Shown here: positions 43,746 to 55,543 of the stretch, in pieces
Position numbering within the stretch: the first letter of the stretch is position 1
Layout: the number at the start of each line of letters is the position of its first letter
Assembly (NCBI GenBank): GCA_032716605.1
Contig: CM064509.1
Location: 42,024,817-42,088,816, forward strand
DNA length: 64,000 nucleotides
Reading direction: 5' to 3'
Origin: Paralithodes platypus
Lineage: Eukaryota; Arthropoda; Malacostraca; Decapoda; Lithodidae
The notes under the pieces: generated by a model
Databases searched by the model: none
Told to the model about the DNA's origin: nothing
What the model saw: the letters and a program-made list of their open reading frames with translations, nothing else
Program-made: the position numbers and the translations under genes

Positions 43746-43936
43746 TTAACCCATTCTGTACCGGCGACGTCTTTTTGATATTATCCTAGTTCCATTTACA
43801 CAAAGGAAAGATTTGTGGTAGTACAAAGGGTTAAGTGAGATGGTTAATTACTGGACGCCCTTTTTGAACGGAGTAAAATTGTCTAATTGTAGCCAATATA
43901 AAGATAAAAAGAAGTCGTCGGTACAGAAGGGGTTAA
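43746..43936. mobile_element. TTAA-flanked MITE, 191 bp, ~40-bp inverted ends
   Basis: TTAA at 43746-43749 and 43933-43936. Ends TTAACCCATTCTGTACCGGC and, reversed, TTAACCCCTTCTGTACCGAC, with pairing continuing to about 40 bp. It is the same family as 51190-51402, which lies in the opposite orientation. Confidence 0.82.
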
Positions 43937-44412
43937 AGAATATCTGTATTATTCCTCTAACTCTGACAGGTCCTTCCTAAGTTTTAAAAAGTAGTCTGAA
44001 GGTAAACAATGAAACCTAACTTGGCCTATCTGATTACATACATACATTCCCTTTAACCCTTACAGTATTCAAGGATGCATTTCTATATATTCTGGCTATC
44101 ATTACATGATTTTATTCAGTTTAGGTAGAAATTATAATGTAAATCTTGCAAAATAAACAAACCAAAACTTAGACGAACACATTTTTTTGGAAGTCAAGGA
44201 TAATTGATATACAGTACAGTACAGTATACTTTACCATTTTTGTTCCTATAAAGCCTCTCAAAGCTGAGTAAAAGTGTGTAATGTTAGCAAGAATAAACTG
44301 TTGAAACTTGTCAAAATGCTCAAGGGGATATAGATTGAGTCATCCATTACAGGATTCTGCAATTTCCATAAAAATGTTCCAAAAGTTGAGCAAAATATCA
44401 GTGTACAGTACT

Positions 44413-44824
44413 GTTGTTGTTGTTGTTGTTCCCCATGCTGCCTGGCCGAACAGCCCCAAGGCCCCGAGCAAGGCCAAGGCCATAACCGAGCGCCCCTACA
44501 GAACCCTACCCGCCGACCACAATAAAGCCTGGGTGACCAAAGCCACTCCATGGCGGGGAGCTGAGGAGGGTGCGGAAACGCCTGGGAAACCAAAGCCCCA
44601 CCCAGGGCCCTGTGCCCCTCAGCAATTATGAAGAGAAAGTTGAGGGGCAAGGGAAAAATGTGACGCTTTGGTTTCCAATCTTGGTAGATTGGGAGGTCAA
44701 TCCACGGAAGAGACACCGTCACTTGAGATCTAGAAAATATATAAGTAAAAGGAACAGTCAGAGTAAGCTATGGGTATGGCAGAGATTGCTCAGTTCTCAC
44801 TCTGATAGACCAGCCCATCACCAC
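44413..44824 (-). mobile_element. SINE-like element, (AAC)n family
   Basis: Matches the copies at 8521-8933 and 14441-14850. No target duplication flanks this interval. A possible 10-bp match tacagtactg at 44404-44413 and 44939-44948 would make the element ~525 bp, with an extra 5' part, but that motif is very common in this window. Confidence 0.8.
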
Positions 44825-45479
44825 ATGACTAGAACCCAATCCTCTCAGCATCAGCTAGGAAAGGCCCTAGAAAGCCGCCTTTGGCGGGGGGATAGCTCCC
44901 CTATTTCAACCCTTTTCGGGGTTGGGCACCCGCCCAATTACAGTACTGTAATGTATTATTGTCAAATGTCGTATTCTGCTACATGATATACTTTACTTGT
45001 ATAGTCGTTCATTCTAGGTTGGGCAGAAATCGTAACTCCTAACCTCTCATAACTCTAAAAAGACTAGAGTAATCAAGGTAATACAGTATTTCTACCAAAT
45101 AGGAAGACATGGCTAGGGAATGTGTGTATAAATTGACAGCTCATTTGCTCTAGCCCTTTTTGAGTTACAGAGATTAGAGGTTGTGATTTCTGACCCAAAC
45201 TAGAATGAACGGACTATAGTGTATGATTGGTAGGGACTTGATTGGTATATGTGGTGGTGTGACATGTAGTGAACGCCAGAATATAAAGGCCAGTAGTGAT
45301 AAAACTGCATTATTATGTTGCTAATGTGCCCTACAGTTACTAACACATCAACCCGGGAAATGTTATGGGAATTACTGACACAATTTAATGGTCTACCAGG
45401 TTCACTATATAATTTGTTATATGAGTTTACCCTTTTTTAATAATGTTGAAAGTGGGTGAGACCATTTATTTTTGTACAT

Positions 45480-45560
45480 ACAGTCTGTCCCCGTGATACA
45501 CGTATTCGCAATATACAAACCCTGTAATACACGAGGGGGGGGGGTAAAAAATAAATAAAT
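45480..45560. mobile_element. Tigger-like element end (remnant)
   Basis: CAGTCTGTCCCCGTGATACA followed by CGTATTCGCAATATACAAACC looks like a CAG-starting pogo/Tigger terminus. A matching right end was not found; a second C-rich block with AAGCGAGGG at about 45640-45680 may be its remains. Confidence 0.4.
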
Positions 45561-45789
45561 AACAAATGTAATATGCAAGATAACCTCATATACAGTAAGT
45601 GAATCAAGGCAAAATAATGAAGCAAATCCGTAATTTCTTGATACCGCGACCCCCCCTCTTATAATAAGCGAGGGAAGAGTCAATGTGTAGTAGTGATGAT
45701 GGTGGCGACCACCAAAAAACAAATATGTCTACCACCATCATCACTACTAGTCTCGCCACCACGTTCAATACATTGTATGATAAATTTAT

Positions 45790-46660
45790 GATTCAGGTTT
45801 GCTGGTGCCTGCCCATGTCGGTATCCAGGGTAACGAACTTGCTGATCGGGTTGCCAAGGAGACCACCACATTACCAGTCATACACAATCAATTGCCAATT
45901 GATGACTGGATTACAGCATTGTGATCGATTATTACTCAATGATGGCAAATCTTTTGGTCCTCTACCGCTAATCTTCTTGGCTATATTAACCCTCAAGCCG
46001 CGGGGCCCGACATATGTCGGCCGAGAGAATAATGGCCACCCCTGCGGTGCCCGACATATGTCGAAAGGGATTTTGAGCACATTATTGGCTCTGAGAGAGA
46101 GTCCACGCATTGGGAGGACGATAGGCGGGCTCTGACCGTTCGGCACGGTCGTAGTGCCGCGACTGAGCTCCCACCACAACATTCCACACCCACGTCCTCG
46201 CGAGACCAGGAAAAAACTCGGGAAATTACCGTATTTTTTAGTTTTTCACCTCTCGTTGCGCGATTGCTACAGGATAACCCGTGGTCGTACAAGGATGATT
46301 CAGGTGTCATTGGAAAGCTCTATTATCACCCTTTCACGGATACATAATTGTATTACGCTCTGGCTCTTGTTTATGCATGAAAAAGAGCATGGAATGAAGC
46401 TCGTTTAGTGTAAATATATATGCCCGCCTGGCAGGTAGTAGAAGTTACAAACATCCCCGTCGGTTAAGAGTTAAACCTTTGGGTAGCCTTTGGCAATTGT
46501 CTTTTCAATCTGCCTTTCATTATGAGGTTCTTTTAAATCGTCTTCGGATTAGTCATACAAGTTTAACTCCTGGTTATTTATTGTCATCTCACGACCCTGG
46601 ACTCAAGTGCACTACTTTTGACTATTGCCATGGTTTTACACAATGTCATAAGTACAGTAA
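45790..46660 (+). pseudogene. I-like LINE: RNase H end and C-terminus, split by a MITE
   Basis: Before the MITE the + strand reads VPAHVGIQGNELADRVAKET (the RNase H His and last Asp region), TTLPVIHNQLPIDDW, and in other frames a W-rich segment ending LLGYI. After it come KPLGSLWQLSFQSAFHYEVL, LNRLRISHTSLTPGYLLSSH and CTTFDYC, the degraded zinc knuckle. It is a relative of the LINE at 5428-6864, with frameshifts, and most of the ORF is missing. Confidence 0.8.
45986..46474. mobile_element. TTAA-flanked (piggyBac-like) MITE, 489 bp, inside a LINE
   Basis: TTAA at 45986-45989 and 46471-46474. One end TTAACCCTCAAGCCGCGGGG is followed by two copies of the palindrome GACATATGTC (about 46009 and 46051). 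The other end, reversed, is TTAACTCTTAACCGACGGGG. Same family as 6040-6515 in reverse. Removing it with one TTAA joins the LINE frame (GYI|KPLG). Confidence 0.85.
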
Positions 46661-46906
46661 ACTCCTTTTTGTCCAAAGTTCAAATATAAATTTTTTGTAG
46701 TTAACCAAAGTTTTTGCTATTCATATTTTTCACTAGTTTTCACTTATTTAAGCCTCTCTGGGTGCTTAATTGCATAAATTCATCCCCTCTGAAGTAGATA
46801 TCTCTTGAATTAGATGATAATTTGAAGTTAAAACAGCCTAGAAATGGTTTTAAATGCATTGAAAACAGCATATTTAGCCATTTGTACACATAAGAAGCTC
46901 TATATA

Positions 46907-46990
46907 GAGGGTCTCTCGTTTATCCGTAAAAATCGCTTATCCAAAATTTCAAAAGACTCATGAATTTTGGATAAAGGGAGTCCACTGTAC
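46907..46990. mobile_element. Short Tigger-like remnant
   Basis: GGGTCTCTCGTTTATCCG on the left and, reversed from the right, CAGTGGACTCCCTTTATCC form degraded inverted ends about 80 bp apart, with an inner pair (ATCCAAAATTT, AATTTTGGAT). Confidence 0.5.
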
Positions 46991-47306
46991 AGTACTGTAT
47001 TCTCATCTCCTATCTATATATTTCGGCATTAACAATTTTACTGATATATTAGCAAATTCTCTGTCCTTGGAGAATACCTCCGCTTCCTCAAAGACTACTC
47101 TCTCCTCGCTTAGATTTGATCCCCTCCTGCCCTTTCCTACCTCATCTTGAATAGATAGTTGTCCATCTTGATCTAATCCTTCGAGCCAGCCCTGTGGGAG
47201 TTCTTTTGGTGAACTCAATTATTTGGTTAAACTAAATTAGAAAAAATTAAATTAAATTAAAAGACGCACCAAGCAACAATTACTTCAACCATCATCATCA
47301 CTACTA

Positions 47307-48732
47307 CACTCACCGCAAAAATATATTGTCGCACCTGTAGAAATCGTATTATGTCAAATATTACTGGATTTATAGTATTTTTTGAAGAATAAAACATAAA
47401 AAATTATTTTGTATGTAATTATTAGTATTTTGTCATTTCACCCTTCACTTCTATTACAGCATTTATCTGATTTGGCATACTGTCAGACAGGTTTTTATAG
47501 TATGACGGGTCTGCGTCGGTCCAGAGCTTCCAAATTTTCTCAACTAAATCATCAACACTAAAAATAGGGATCTTTTCAATTTTCCTTATCATCTGATTCC
47601 ACAAGTGTTCAATGGGGTTCAAATCTGGGCTATGTCCTGGCCACTCTAACATCTGGATTTTGTGCTCAGACAACCATTCTTTAACTTGTCTTGCCCTGTG
47701 GCACGGAGCACCATCTTGCAGGAAATATGCACTATCGTGTGTCTCATACAATGGAAGCATATGGTCATTCTACACGTTCACATACAAGGCACCATTCATG
47801 TTCACATTATTATCCAGAAAATATAAACCACCACTTCACTTTTCTCCACTGAAACAACCCCACACCATCACACCTGCTGGAAACTTCACAGTTTTTACAG
47901 TGTATTTTCGATCAAATCGATTGGCACCCATAGGACGTCGTACTTTTCTCCATCCTTTAGACTCAGTTTCGAAGGAACATCACTAAACACCACTCTGCAC
48001 CAATCTTCTGATGTACAATTGTACAGTGTTCGTACGTGTTGCAAGAATTTAGCCGTTGCTTTCTCATTCTCTCGGTTAGAAGTTTGTGAGCGGCATGACA
48101 ACAAGGTAACTTAATTTTTTTTTAAGGTCGATCTTGAATAGTTCTTCCTGCAACATTTTCCAGCACATTGTCATGCATCCTCTTCAATCCCTTGGCAGTA
48201 ATGAATGGGTCTTTCTTCACTTCCTGTTCTAGCAACTTGTCTGTTTTTCTACCAGACCCTTTTATTCTCTCGGGAGTAGTACCTGTACCTATGACACTGG
48301 CAGCCTTCTTCACTCGTCCAATGGCTGCCTCAGATCTTCCTATTGTTCTTTTCACAATGTTGAGCCCTTCACGAATTAACGCCATCACAACAGCTTTTTC
48401 TTGTATGTTAAGTTTGGTAGGGCCCATTATGCAGTGTGGTGAGAAATGACAACCGAATATATGGGAAAGTTGCAGTAACCAGTTAGGCAAGGGAGCGTGG
48501 GACAACTAACCCACCTTCCATTCAGCTTCCACTACTGTTTCAAATTTAAAAATATATAATAGTGCCTCTCAATGATGCGCTGAGTAGCCAGCTGTGATTA
48601 TTTACCAGTATAAATAATCTATGATACCAAATCGAAGAGTAACCTCAGCGTCGTATCAGGGTATGGTTGCACAGTTATGTTTATTATGCAACACTTTTTA
48701 TTTTTTTATTTTTTATTTTTTTGCGGTGAGTG
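47307..48732 (-). mobile_element. Tc1-like DNA transposon, complete ends, dead transposase
   Basis: Inverted ends CACTCACCGCAAAAA start at 47307 and, reversed, at 48732. TA lies on both sides (47305-47306 and 48733-48734). At 1426 bp the length is normal for Tc1. The insertion is in an ATCATCACTAC-type simple repeat. It holds the transposase pseudogene at 47422-48505. Confidence 0.9.
47422..48505 (-). pseudogene. Tc1-like transposase (DD34E)
   Basis: N-terminal helix-turn-helix region: KLNIQEKAVVMALIREGLNI, IGRSEAAIGRVKKA, ERIKGSGRKTDKLLEQEVKK (about 48150-48430). First catalytic Asp in DWCRVVFSDVPSKLSL (about 47960). Then KFPAGVMVWGCFSGEK, a TGA, SGGLYFLDNNVNMNGALYVN, a second stop TAG, then FLQDGAPCHRARQVKEW with the second Asp and WPGHSPDLNPIEHLWN with the Glu, 34 residues apart. 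All three DDE residues remain, but stops near 47845 and 47775 and frameshifts in the N-terminal half inactivate it. The enzyme would cut and paste the element at TA. Confidence 0.9.
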
Positions 48733-48734
48733 TA

Positions 48735-49439
48735 CTGTCGCTACAACCATAACTACTACTAGCACCATCATCACTACCACTTTTGCCACCACTATCACTA
48801 AAATTATTTCTGTTCAATATTAAGGGAGATAGGGAAAAATCAGGAAGGATGTCCACTATATGTAATTTTTCCAGTAAGGTTAATTAATAGTGGCTCCTCC
48901 ATCAATGATATATTGCCTATATTCATATTTGGCACCATTGCTAACCTAGCAAGCCCTTCTTAATCACCATCTCACTTGTCAACAAATGATTAACCAACTT
49001 CATAAGCAACACCGTTAAAATACCTAAGGATCGTACAGTAATTTGAATCGGATACCACTATGAAGCGATAGAAAATAATATAAAATCAAAGATATTAAGA
49101 GTCCACTAAGTGCACTTCTCATTCCTCACTTGTCACAGAGCTAAGCGTCTTTTTCCTGATCCATGCTTAGTTCTTCGTGATAAACAAGCAGCTGGTTGTA
49201 GACGTGTTTTCTTTGCTCTACAATCTCTCTTCTGACTGTCATCATCATCATCATCATAGTGAGTCCTTGTTATATTTTTGAAACGTTTAGCTGGTTAGGA
49301 AGTACAGTATTTATCCTAGTTAGGGTGTATTTAACTTCTATATTGATAATTGATTATTGATTACTAATATATTTCACCATTGTAACCATTTCTAAATCAC
49401 TGTCGTCTGCTTTCATGCATCATTTGGGACTCAGGTTGA
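48735..49439. other. AT-rich DNA, no gene seen
   Basis: Begins with the right half of the CAT/CAC simple repeat that received the Tc1 element. (ATC)n at 49240-49258. No coding signal. Confidence 0.5.
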
Positions 49440-49570
49440 CAGGTTCAGAAGGTACAAGCAGCCCTTAACAGGGTTGCCTGGAACGTCACCATTAGGACAA
49501 GAGATTGAAACTGCACGTATATTGTGGAGCACTCAGTCTTAATATTTTATGTATGTATGTATGTACAGTA
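49440..49570 (+). pseudogene. LINE family B, 3' terminal fragment
   Basis: The + strand reads QAALNRVAWNVTIRTRD-like text, then GTGGAGCACTCAGTC and a (TATG)n tail at 49551-49564. About 130 bp, strongly 5'-truncated. Confidence 0.7.
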
Positions 49571-49701
49571 TAAGGCTTGCTTGCAAACAGCAGTCACATG
49601 ACTGGCTGGCTGTGTGTTCTTGTTGTTGTTGGTTATACGGACGACCCGCCAAGACAACAAAAATTTCTCTAGTGCAGTTTTAAGTGGTTTTAAGCCTTAG
49701 A

Positions 49702-49791
49702 TTAACCCGTAGGCGCATCAGAGGCTATCCGGGTCTCACGGTGGCAATAGCTAATGGCCTCCTGAGGGCTCATTCGGGTCTGATGGGTTAA
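49702..49791. mobile_element. Very short TTAA MITE, 90 bp
   Basis: TTAA at 49702-49705 and 49788-49791. Ends TTAACCCGTAGGCGCATCAG and, reversed, TTAACCCATCAGACCCGAAT share TTAACCC and ATCAG. The ends are short, so this is a moderate call. Confidence 0.55.
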
Positions 49792-51189
49792 GAAAGGATT
49801 GGTCGGTTAGCAATGGTGCCAAATATGAATACTGTATAGGCGGTACATTATTGATTAATGAGCTACTACTAAATATTAGGTTTTCATACTTCCTTTTCGG
49901 GACTCAAACCTATAATGTATTCCTAATCCGAGAATTTGTATCATGCGAGGTCATGTGTCGGCCGTATAGACGCGTATCAGGAGGACGGACTGACGTGCTA
50001 TTAATACTATACTGTTGTGGTGGTTAAATAGAGCCAGCTCTTCACAGCATTAGTACCATGTTGATGTTGTGATAACTGTATGTTACAATAGTCACCCCTT
50101 CAGTAAACACAGACTGGACAACATCACAATATTTATCATTAGTAATCCTTTCACTAGACCATCATGCCAGTCATCATTGTAGTTTGGCTATCATTAAACT
50201 TTTTATTCAGCTTATGACAAACTAGAGAGATTGAGTTATTGGAGAAATTTTTACCCGTTTGTTTCCTAGAAATCCTTCCTAAACTGCATACTATTACCTA
50301 ATGATGACCATAATAAAGTGTGAAGTAGCGTGATAGGTACTGAAGAGATTTAACCAATACTAATACTTGTGAACTGTAGGCCAGTACAATGTTTCCAATT
50401 ACACAACTTTGGTAGTCATCACTAAAGACATTAACTGTAGGAATTGTTTTTAAGTTATGAAAAATACTGTTCATCCATTTTATTTCATGTTACATATTTT
50501 GTTCCCAAAAATATTGAGAAGTTGTTTGGTCTCTGTGTTGTAATGTCAATAACACCAAGGTCACCATTGCATTAAAGTCACCACCCTACCCTATAAACAA
50601 TGTAAGAAAAGTCACCCGGATGCAAAATTGGCCGCTAGGAAAACTCGGCCGAACCTATTTTCTTTAAGTACCAGAACTAAACCTAACCTAACCTTTTCTC
50701 TGCGGCCTACTTTACTAAACCTGGTATTTACCATACCTTCACCTAGCCTCCTTGTGACCAATTTATTTTCGTTGAAGTTCCTAAGACTCCATTAAACCAC
50801 CATAGCCATTTATACTATCCTAATATTTGCATTTATCTTGTATCGTCCCAGATTTGGTTTGTTTATTTTGCAAGTTTTACATTATAATTTGTGGAGACAT
50901 TAAATCTACAGTACAGGAAATAACCTACATAGTGTGACTTATGAATATGTACTATACTTGTGATTTATGAAAGCGATGGGGCTCTTAATGGTGTGGGGAC
51001 TTATGTGTTATTGACGTTAAAATATCTCAACCTATGCAAATGTTATGGTTGCTGTGCCTCACACTTATCTCACATCTATACACATTTAATTAACTGTTTT
51101 AGTTTTGGTCTTGCAATACACACTGGTGCCATTTCTGTCGTATTAATGCTATTCCTATTTCATTTAATAACAGTTGCAATTACCTCTGC
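49792..51189. other. AT-rich DNA, no gene seen
   Basis: No exon, RNA gene or mobile element recognised. An open frame at 50960-51193 (+) is AT-rich and without family signature. Confidence 0.5.
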
Positions 51190-51402
51190 TTAACCCCTTC
51201 TGTACCACGACGTCCTTTTAACTTTATTCTGGTTACTATTAGGCGTTTTTATTCAGTTTAATAAGGGCCTCCAGCAATTAAAAGGCTTCGAACTATCTCA
51301 CTTAACCCTTTTTACTACCACAAATCCTTCTTAAACTAATCAAAATCGTCTAAATACAGCTAGAATGAAATTTAAAAGACGTAGCGCTACAGAAGGGGTT
51401 AA
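51190..51402. mobile_element. TTAA-flanked MITE, 213 bp
   Basis: TTAA at 51190-51193 and 51399-51402. Ends TTAACCCCTTCTGTACCACG and, reversed, TTAACCCCTTCTGTAGCGCT. The inside, reversed, matches 43746-43936 (GGTAGTA..AAGGGTTAAGTGAGAT). Confidence 0.82.
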
Positions 51403-52230
51403 CACTTTGGACAAATATATATAAATATAATTGTTTGTAAATTGTCAGAAAGATGATGATGATAATTTGTATTATATCATGTATTGTAAGAACCAATAAC
51501 ATAAAATACAACTAACACAAAAATACATGATTTAAAACAAGCTACAGCCTACACTCTATCACAGTTCACATCTTAACATCTATATTACACACCAAGTATT
51601 TGTTTGTAAAATATTCTCTGTAAATCTAGATGTGAGATACTGTTCGAGTCCATTTTTGAAAGAGTGTAGAAGGTAGGTGGTCTATATTTAACTTATTTGA
51701 AGAGGCTGTAAGAATGTGTGCACCCAGCAAACAAGAGTATCTTGCACCTTGCTGTACATATACTGTATATTCTCATACATAATTTACTTGTGTACAGTAA
51801 ATCACAAAATGAGTGTATCATGAAGGATATATTAACACACTTATAAAGAAGTGCCAGCCCAACACATGTATCTGTGTCCCAGGTATTTGTATATTTCAAT
51901 TTCCAAAGGAGCTCAGGAGTGCAATACTTTTGTTGTTGTGTGTACTTTATAAACTTGTACAATGTAGCAGTTATGTAGTACCACTGACTAACCCTTGTGT
52001 GAGATTACTACTACTAATAATGATTATAATGTGGTGGTGTTGTTAGAGTAGAAAAGGTTGACACTAGAGAGCAGCTGTACACTCTACAAAGCTACAATTA
52101 CTACTTGATACGCTTCTAGTCCCTCCCTTAGTACATTAAGAGCGAGTGATTCAGCCTGACGAGAGGGGACCTTAACATAATACTCTCACCTCCAGTGCTC
52201 AACCACCATCACAATTAGTCTCACTATAAT
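51403..52230. other. AT-rich DNA, no gene seen
   Basis: No coding or repeat signal beyond short simple repeats. Confidence 0.5.
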
Positions 52231-52493
52231 CACCTGGGCCCGGACACTCAAAATATTTACCACTTGGCATCTCACTAGAACTGTTGTATTTTAAAAGCTA
52301 AGATTTTTAGTCTGGTGCCAGAAGTACTCAAAACACTTTATATCTGTGAGTGTAGTACAGTACCTTATGACTGCCTATTATTCTATGTATACAAGAATGA
52401 TGACGTTGACAGACTCAACTTAATAAGGTGTTTTGTCATGAGTTTCTCACCATATTGTAACTTTATGACCACTTTTGAGTGTCCAGGCCCTGG
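52231..52493. mobile_element. MITE-like element with ~25-bp inverted ends
   Basis: Left ACCTGGGCCCGGACACTCAA and, reversed from the right, ACCAGGGCCTGGACACTCAA. A CAGGGCC-type start is seen in some hAT elements, but no 8-bp target duplication is visible. No transposase. Confidence 0.6.
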
Positions 52494-54429
52494 TTAGGCA
52501 AACTATTGTACCATTTTCATTATTGGAATCAACCCAGGAATATGAAGTCAAACTCTTTCAGTGAAGTTTGAGCAGCGTGTACATAAACCTGGCTGCTTTG
52601 TAATGTATGACTGAATCCTGGATATGGTTAGGTTTTATGGAGGCAGAGCAGATTCCCTCAACCTAATGTTTAGGTCATGTAAAAGTATATGAGGGATGAA
52701 CACACACACACTCACACTCATACTCTTCTCACACATACACATACAATTATTTTGTGTAGTGTAGATATCTGTGTTGTTTGTTTGAGTGGTGTTGGAGTGT
52801 ATTGGTTGAAGTGAGCCTACAAAAGTAACAACCTCAGAAGAAGGAACCTCTCTATATTGACAGTCTGTTAATGTGATGCTCGTCAGTGTTGTTACTTATA
52901 AGTGTTCTACTTAGCCACCCAAATATTATTATAACACTTAATCTTTACTACTTCTAATTGTCATGTTCAAAATGGGTCAGGGAAGATTGTTTTCATATTT
53001 TGTTGTAGATCTGTTAAGCTTACATTTTGTGTTGTGTAGACTTTATATAGGTTATGAATGTTATCGGGGTCTTGTTGGTACTGTTTAACTCACTCTATAG
53101 TCTATTAAAGTGACAAGGACCTTGTGTCTTACTCAGTCACTTCAAATGTTGTCTTGTCAGACTTTTTAAACAACTTATTGTGAATTGTGAAGGTTTACAA
53201 CATTAGGTATCCTGTGACCAAGTTAATGTAAAACACAACTTTTGTAACTGGTTGCTACACTTGAACAGTTCTGAAATTATCACAAAAAGTACATGTTTTA
53301 ACATTGTCACAAGAAACTTTGGAAATATATTACAAAGTATGTACAGTTTTCAGAAAATTACATTTAAGATTATTATGTGATGGTGAAGTTTTAACCTCCA
53401 TATTTTAGGGAGGGTGAAATTTAAAAAGGAAGTCCATTAGGTTGCCAGCATTATATTTGTTGTTGTGTAGAGCCGAGTGATGGGGCTTGTACATACACAA
53501 CAAACTCCACACCTTAGCAACTCTCATACTTTGTTACAAAAGTTATTTGTAAATGTAAAGTCTATGGAGATCTGTGTTTTAAGTTTTGGAATGTGTTTTT
53601 CAGTAATTTGTTAAGGTGTCTTGAGTATGAGTGAAATAGGCTATTAAATGCAAAGTTTGAATGATTATTTAATGTCATGTAAAAAGACGTGCGTGTGAAC
53701 GACAGAGGTATTTATATTCTAAACTGAAATACTTATATATATTAAGGAGTTCTTTTACTTTAGAGAAAAGAATCACAATAAATGGCAAGAAGTGTCAGTT
53801 AAGGGACAATTCCAAGATATAGAAACTTTGTCTGTGAAATGCAAACCCATGTTCAAAATTACTTGGCAGTAAATCCTGTTCTCCCAAGTATGATGATAAA
53901 TGAACCTGACTGGCTGCCAGTGGTATGTACTGGTGTGGATCCTGGAGCCGCACCTTTCATTGTGTCCAAAACATAAGCATACATAGAACCAATTTGTAAC
54001 ACCAGTGAGGTATTTTGCATGATGGGAGAGCTGGAGTTAGCTGCCAAGTTTATTTGAATGGAATAAAATGCTGCCAGGGCCACCTATTGGGAGATTTAAC
54101 CAACAATAGTTTATGGGAACACCATTTTGCATACCTCATAACATGACATAGTTACAGATCACATACAAGCCTTTGAGGCATATGCAGTATATGTCATCTG
54201 CAATGCTTTTAATTTGTAGAAACTGAAATGCCTGCCAAACACAGTAAACAGAACAATGACAATAATCGGCATGCGTTAAAATATACAATTTGTGTAAAAC
54301 AAAATAAATGATAATATAAGAGAACACAAGCCGACAAAGATCCATGGAGGGCTCCTCTACTATCCCAATCTTAGAAATGATCTCCATTAATCGGGGCACT
54401 CTCGTTTATATTACAAGAGAAGGTCAAAC
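52494..54429. other. AT-rich DNA, no gene seen
   Basis: (CA)n-like run at 52700-52745. No splice-bounded frame was recognised. A GC-richer stretch at 53880-54080 has an open - frame of 74 codons without a known family. Confidence 0.45.
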
Positions 54430-54715
54430 GCGTAGATTAAAGAGGCACTTTTGTATTGTTGTAGTAGCCCCATGATGCCCTTTATGGGAATATTGTGGTA
54501 TCCAGGGTAGTCCATGGGGCCACACCTCCCTGGGACCCGGGGGGAGGTAGGGTGTGGTGAGATCCGTTTGTGAGAGGGCAATTGGGGAGGAGGTCGTCGG
54601 TACTTGTGCTAGGGGGCCGATCTTTCCCCAGCAACGCCACGCCCGAATATCTTTGCGCGTTATCCCCCCTTTTGGTCGCCTTGTACGACACGCAGTAAGG
54701 TATGTGGGGCATATT
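54430..54715 (-). repeat. Unclassified GC-rich dispersed repeat
   Basis: Sharp change to GC-rich sequence between AT-rich DNA and the LINE tail at 54728. On - it runs from GTCGTACAAGGCGACCAAA to GGGGCTACTACAACAATAC. It may be a SINE or a LINE 3' region; no head or target duplication seen. Confidence 0.45.
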
Positions 54716-54727
54716 CTTTTCCTCAAA

Positions 54728-55030
54728 TACATACATACATACATAACATTTTAAGACTGAGTGCTCCACACATACGTGCAGTTTCAGTCTTGTCATAATG
54801 GTGGCGTTCCAGGCAACCCTGTTAAGGGCGGCTTCACTTGTCAAGTTTTTGGATTTGAGATCGGCACGTATAGTCCGATCCCATGTCTTCCTCGGTCCAC
54901 CCCTATGTGCAGCTCTCTCCACAATCACAGACCTGCATCTTTTCACCTAATTTTGTTCATCCATTCTCTCCACATGCCCATACCATCCCAGTCTACTTGT
55001 ACGCATCTCCTCGCTAATACTCTTTAATAT
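54728..55030 (-). pseudogene. LINE family B, 3' end
   Basis: On -: ERMDEQN-like text, KRCRSVIVERAAHRGGPRKT, WDRTIRADLKSKNLTSEAAL, NRVAWNATIMT, then GTGTGGAGCACTCAG and a (TATG)n tail at 54728-54745. 5'-truncated at about 55030. Confidence 0.8.
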
Positions 55031-55543
55031 AATAAATATGGAGGACCCCCTTACCCCCAGGGAGTCACTTTGTATTAAGAAGTAATGATTTATTAAAGCA
55101 AACAAGGAACTGCGGTAATAGCAATTATCTTAATTTGTATCATAAATGTAAGTTTTTTTATAGGGTAACAGTTGGTAGGGGTCATGTGGTCATACTATGC
55201 TCACAGGCACCTACCCGATAGCACTATCTTTTGTAAGTACAGTGTATGTATTATGTACTATTATTCATATCTTGTCAAATTACAAATTTGTTTCTATATT
55301 TTATTAATTAATATTGTTTAATGTGCAGTTTTATGCTTTAATTATCATCTTATGATACAACTAGTTTGAATAGAATACTTTATCTTAAATTGTAGCTTCT
55401 TTATTCATACAGAATTTGCCAGAACGTCCTGAACTTCCCAGTTAACTAATTCCTTGAATATGACGAGAGTATGTTAATATATATGCAACTAGTTTGCTTG
55501 GGAAACAAATTCACTTACTCATATAGTGATGTACATTCTATGG
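55031..55543. other. AT-rich DNA, no gene seen
   Basis: No coding or mobile-element signature. Confidence 0.5.
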
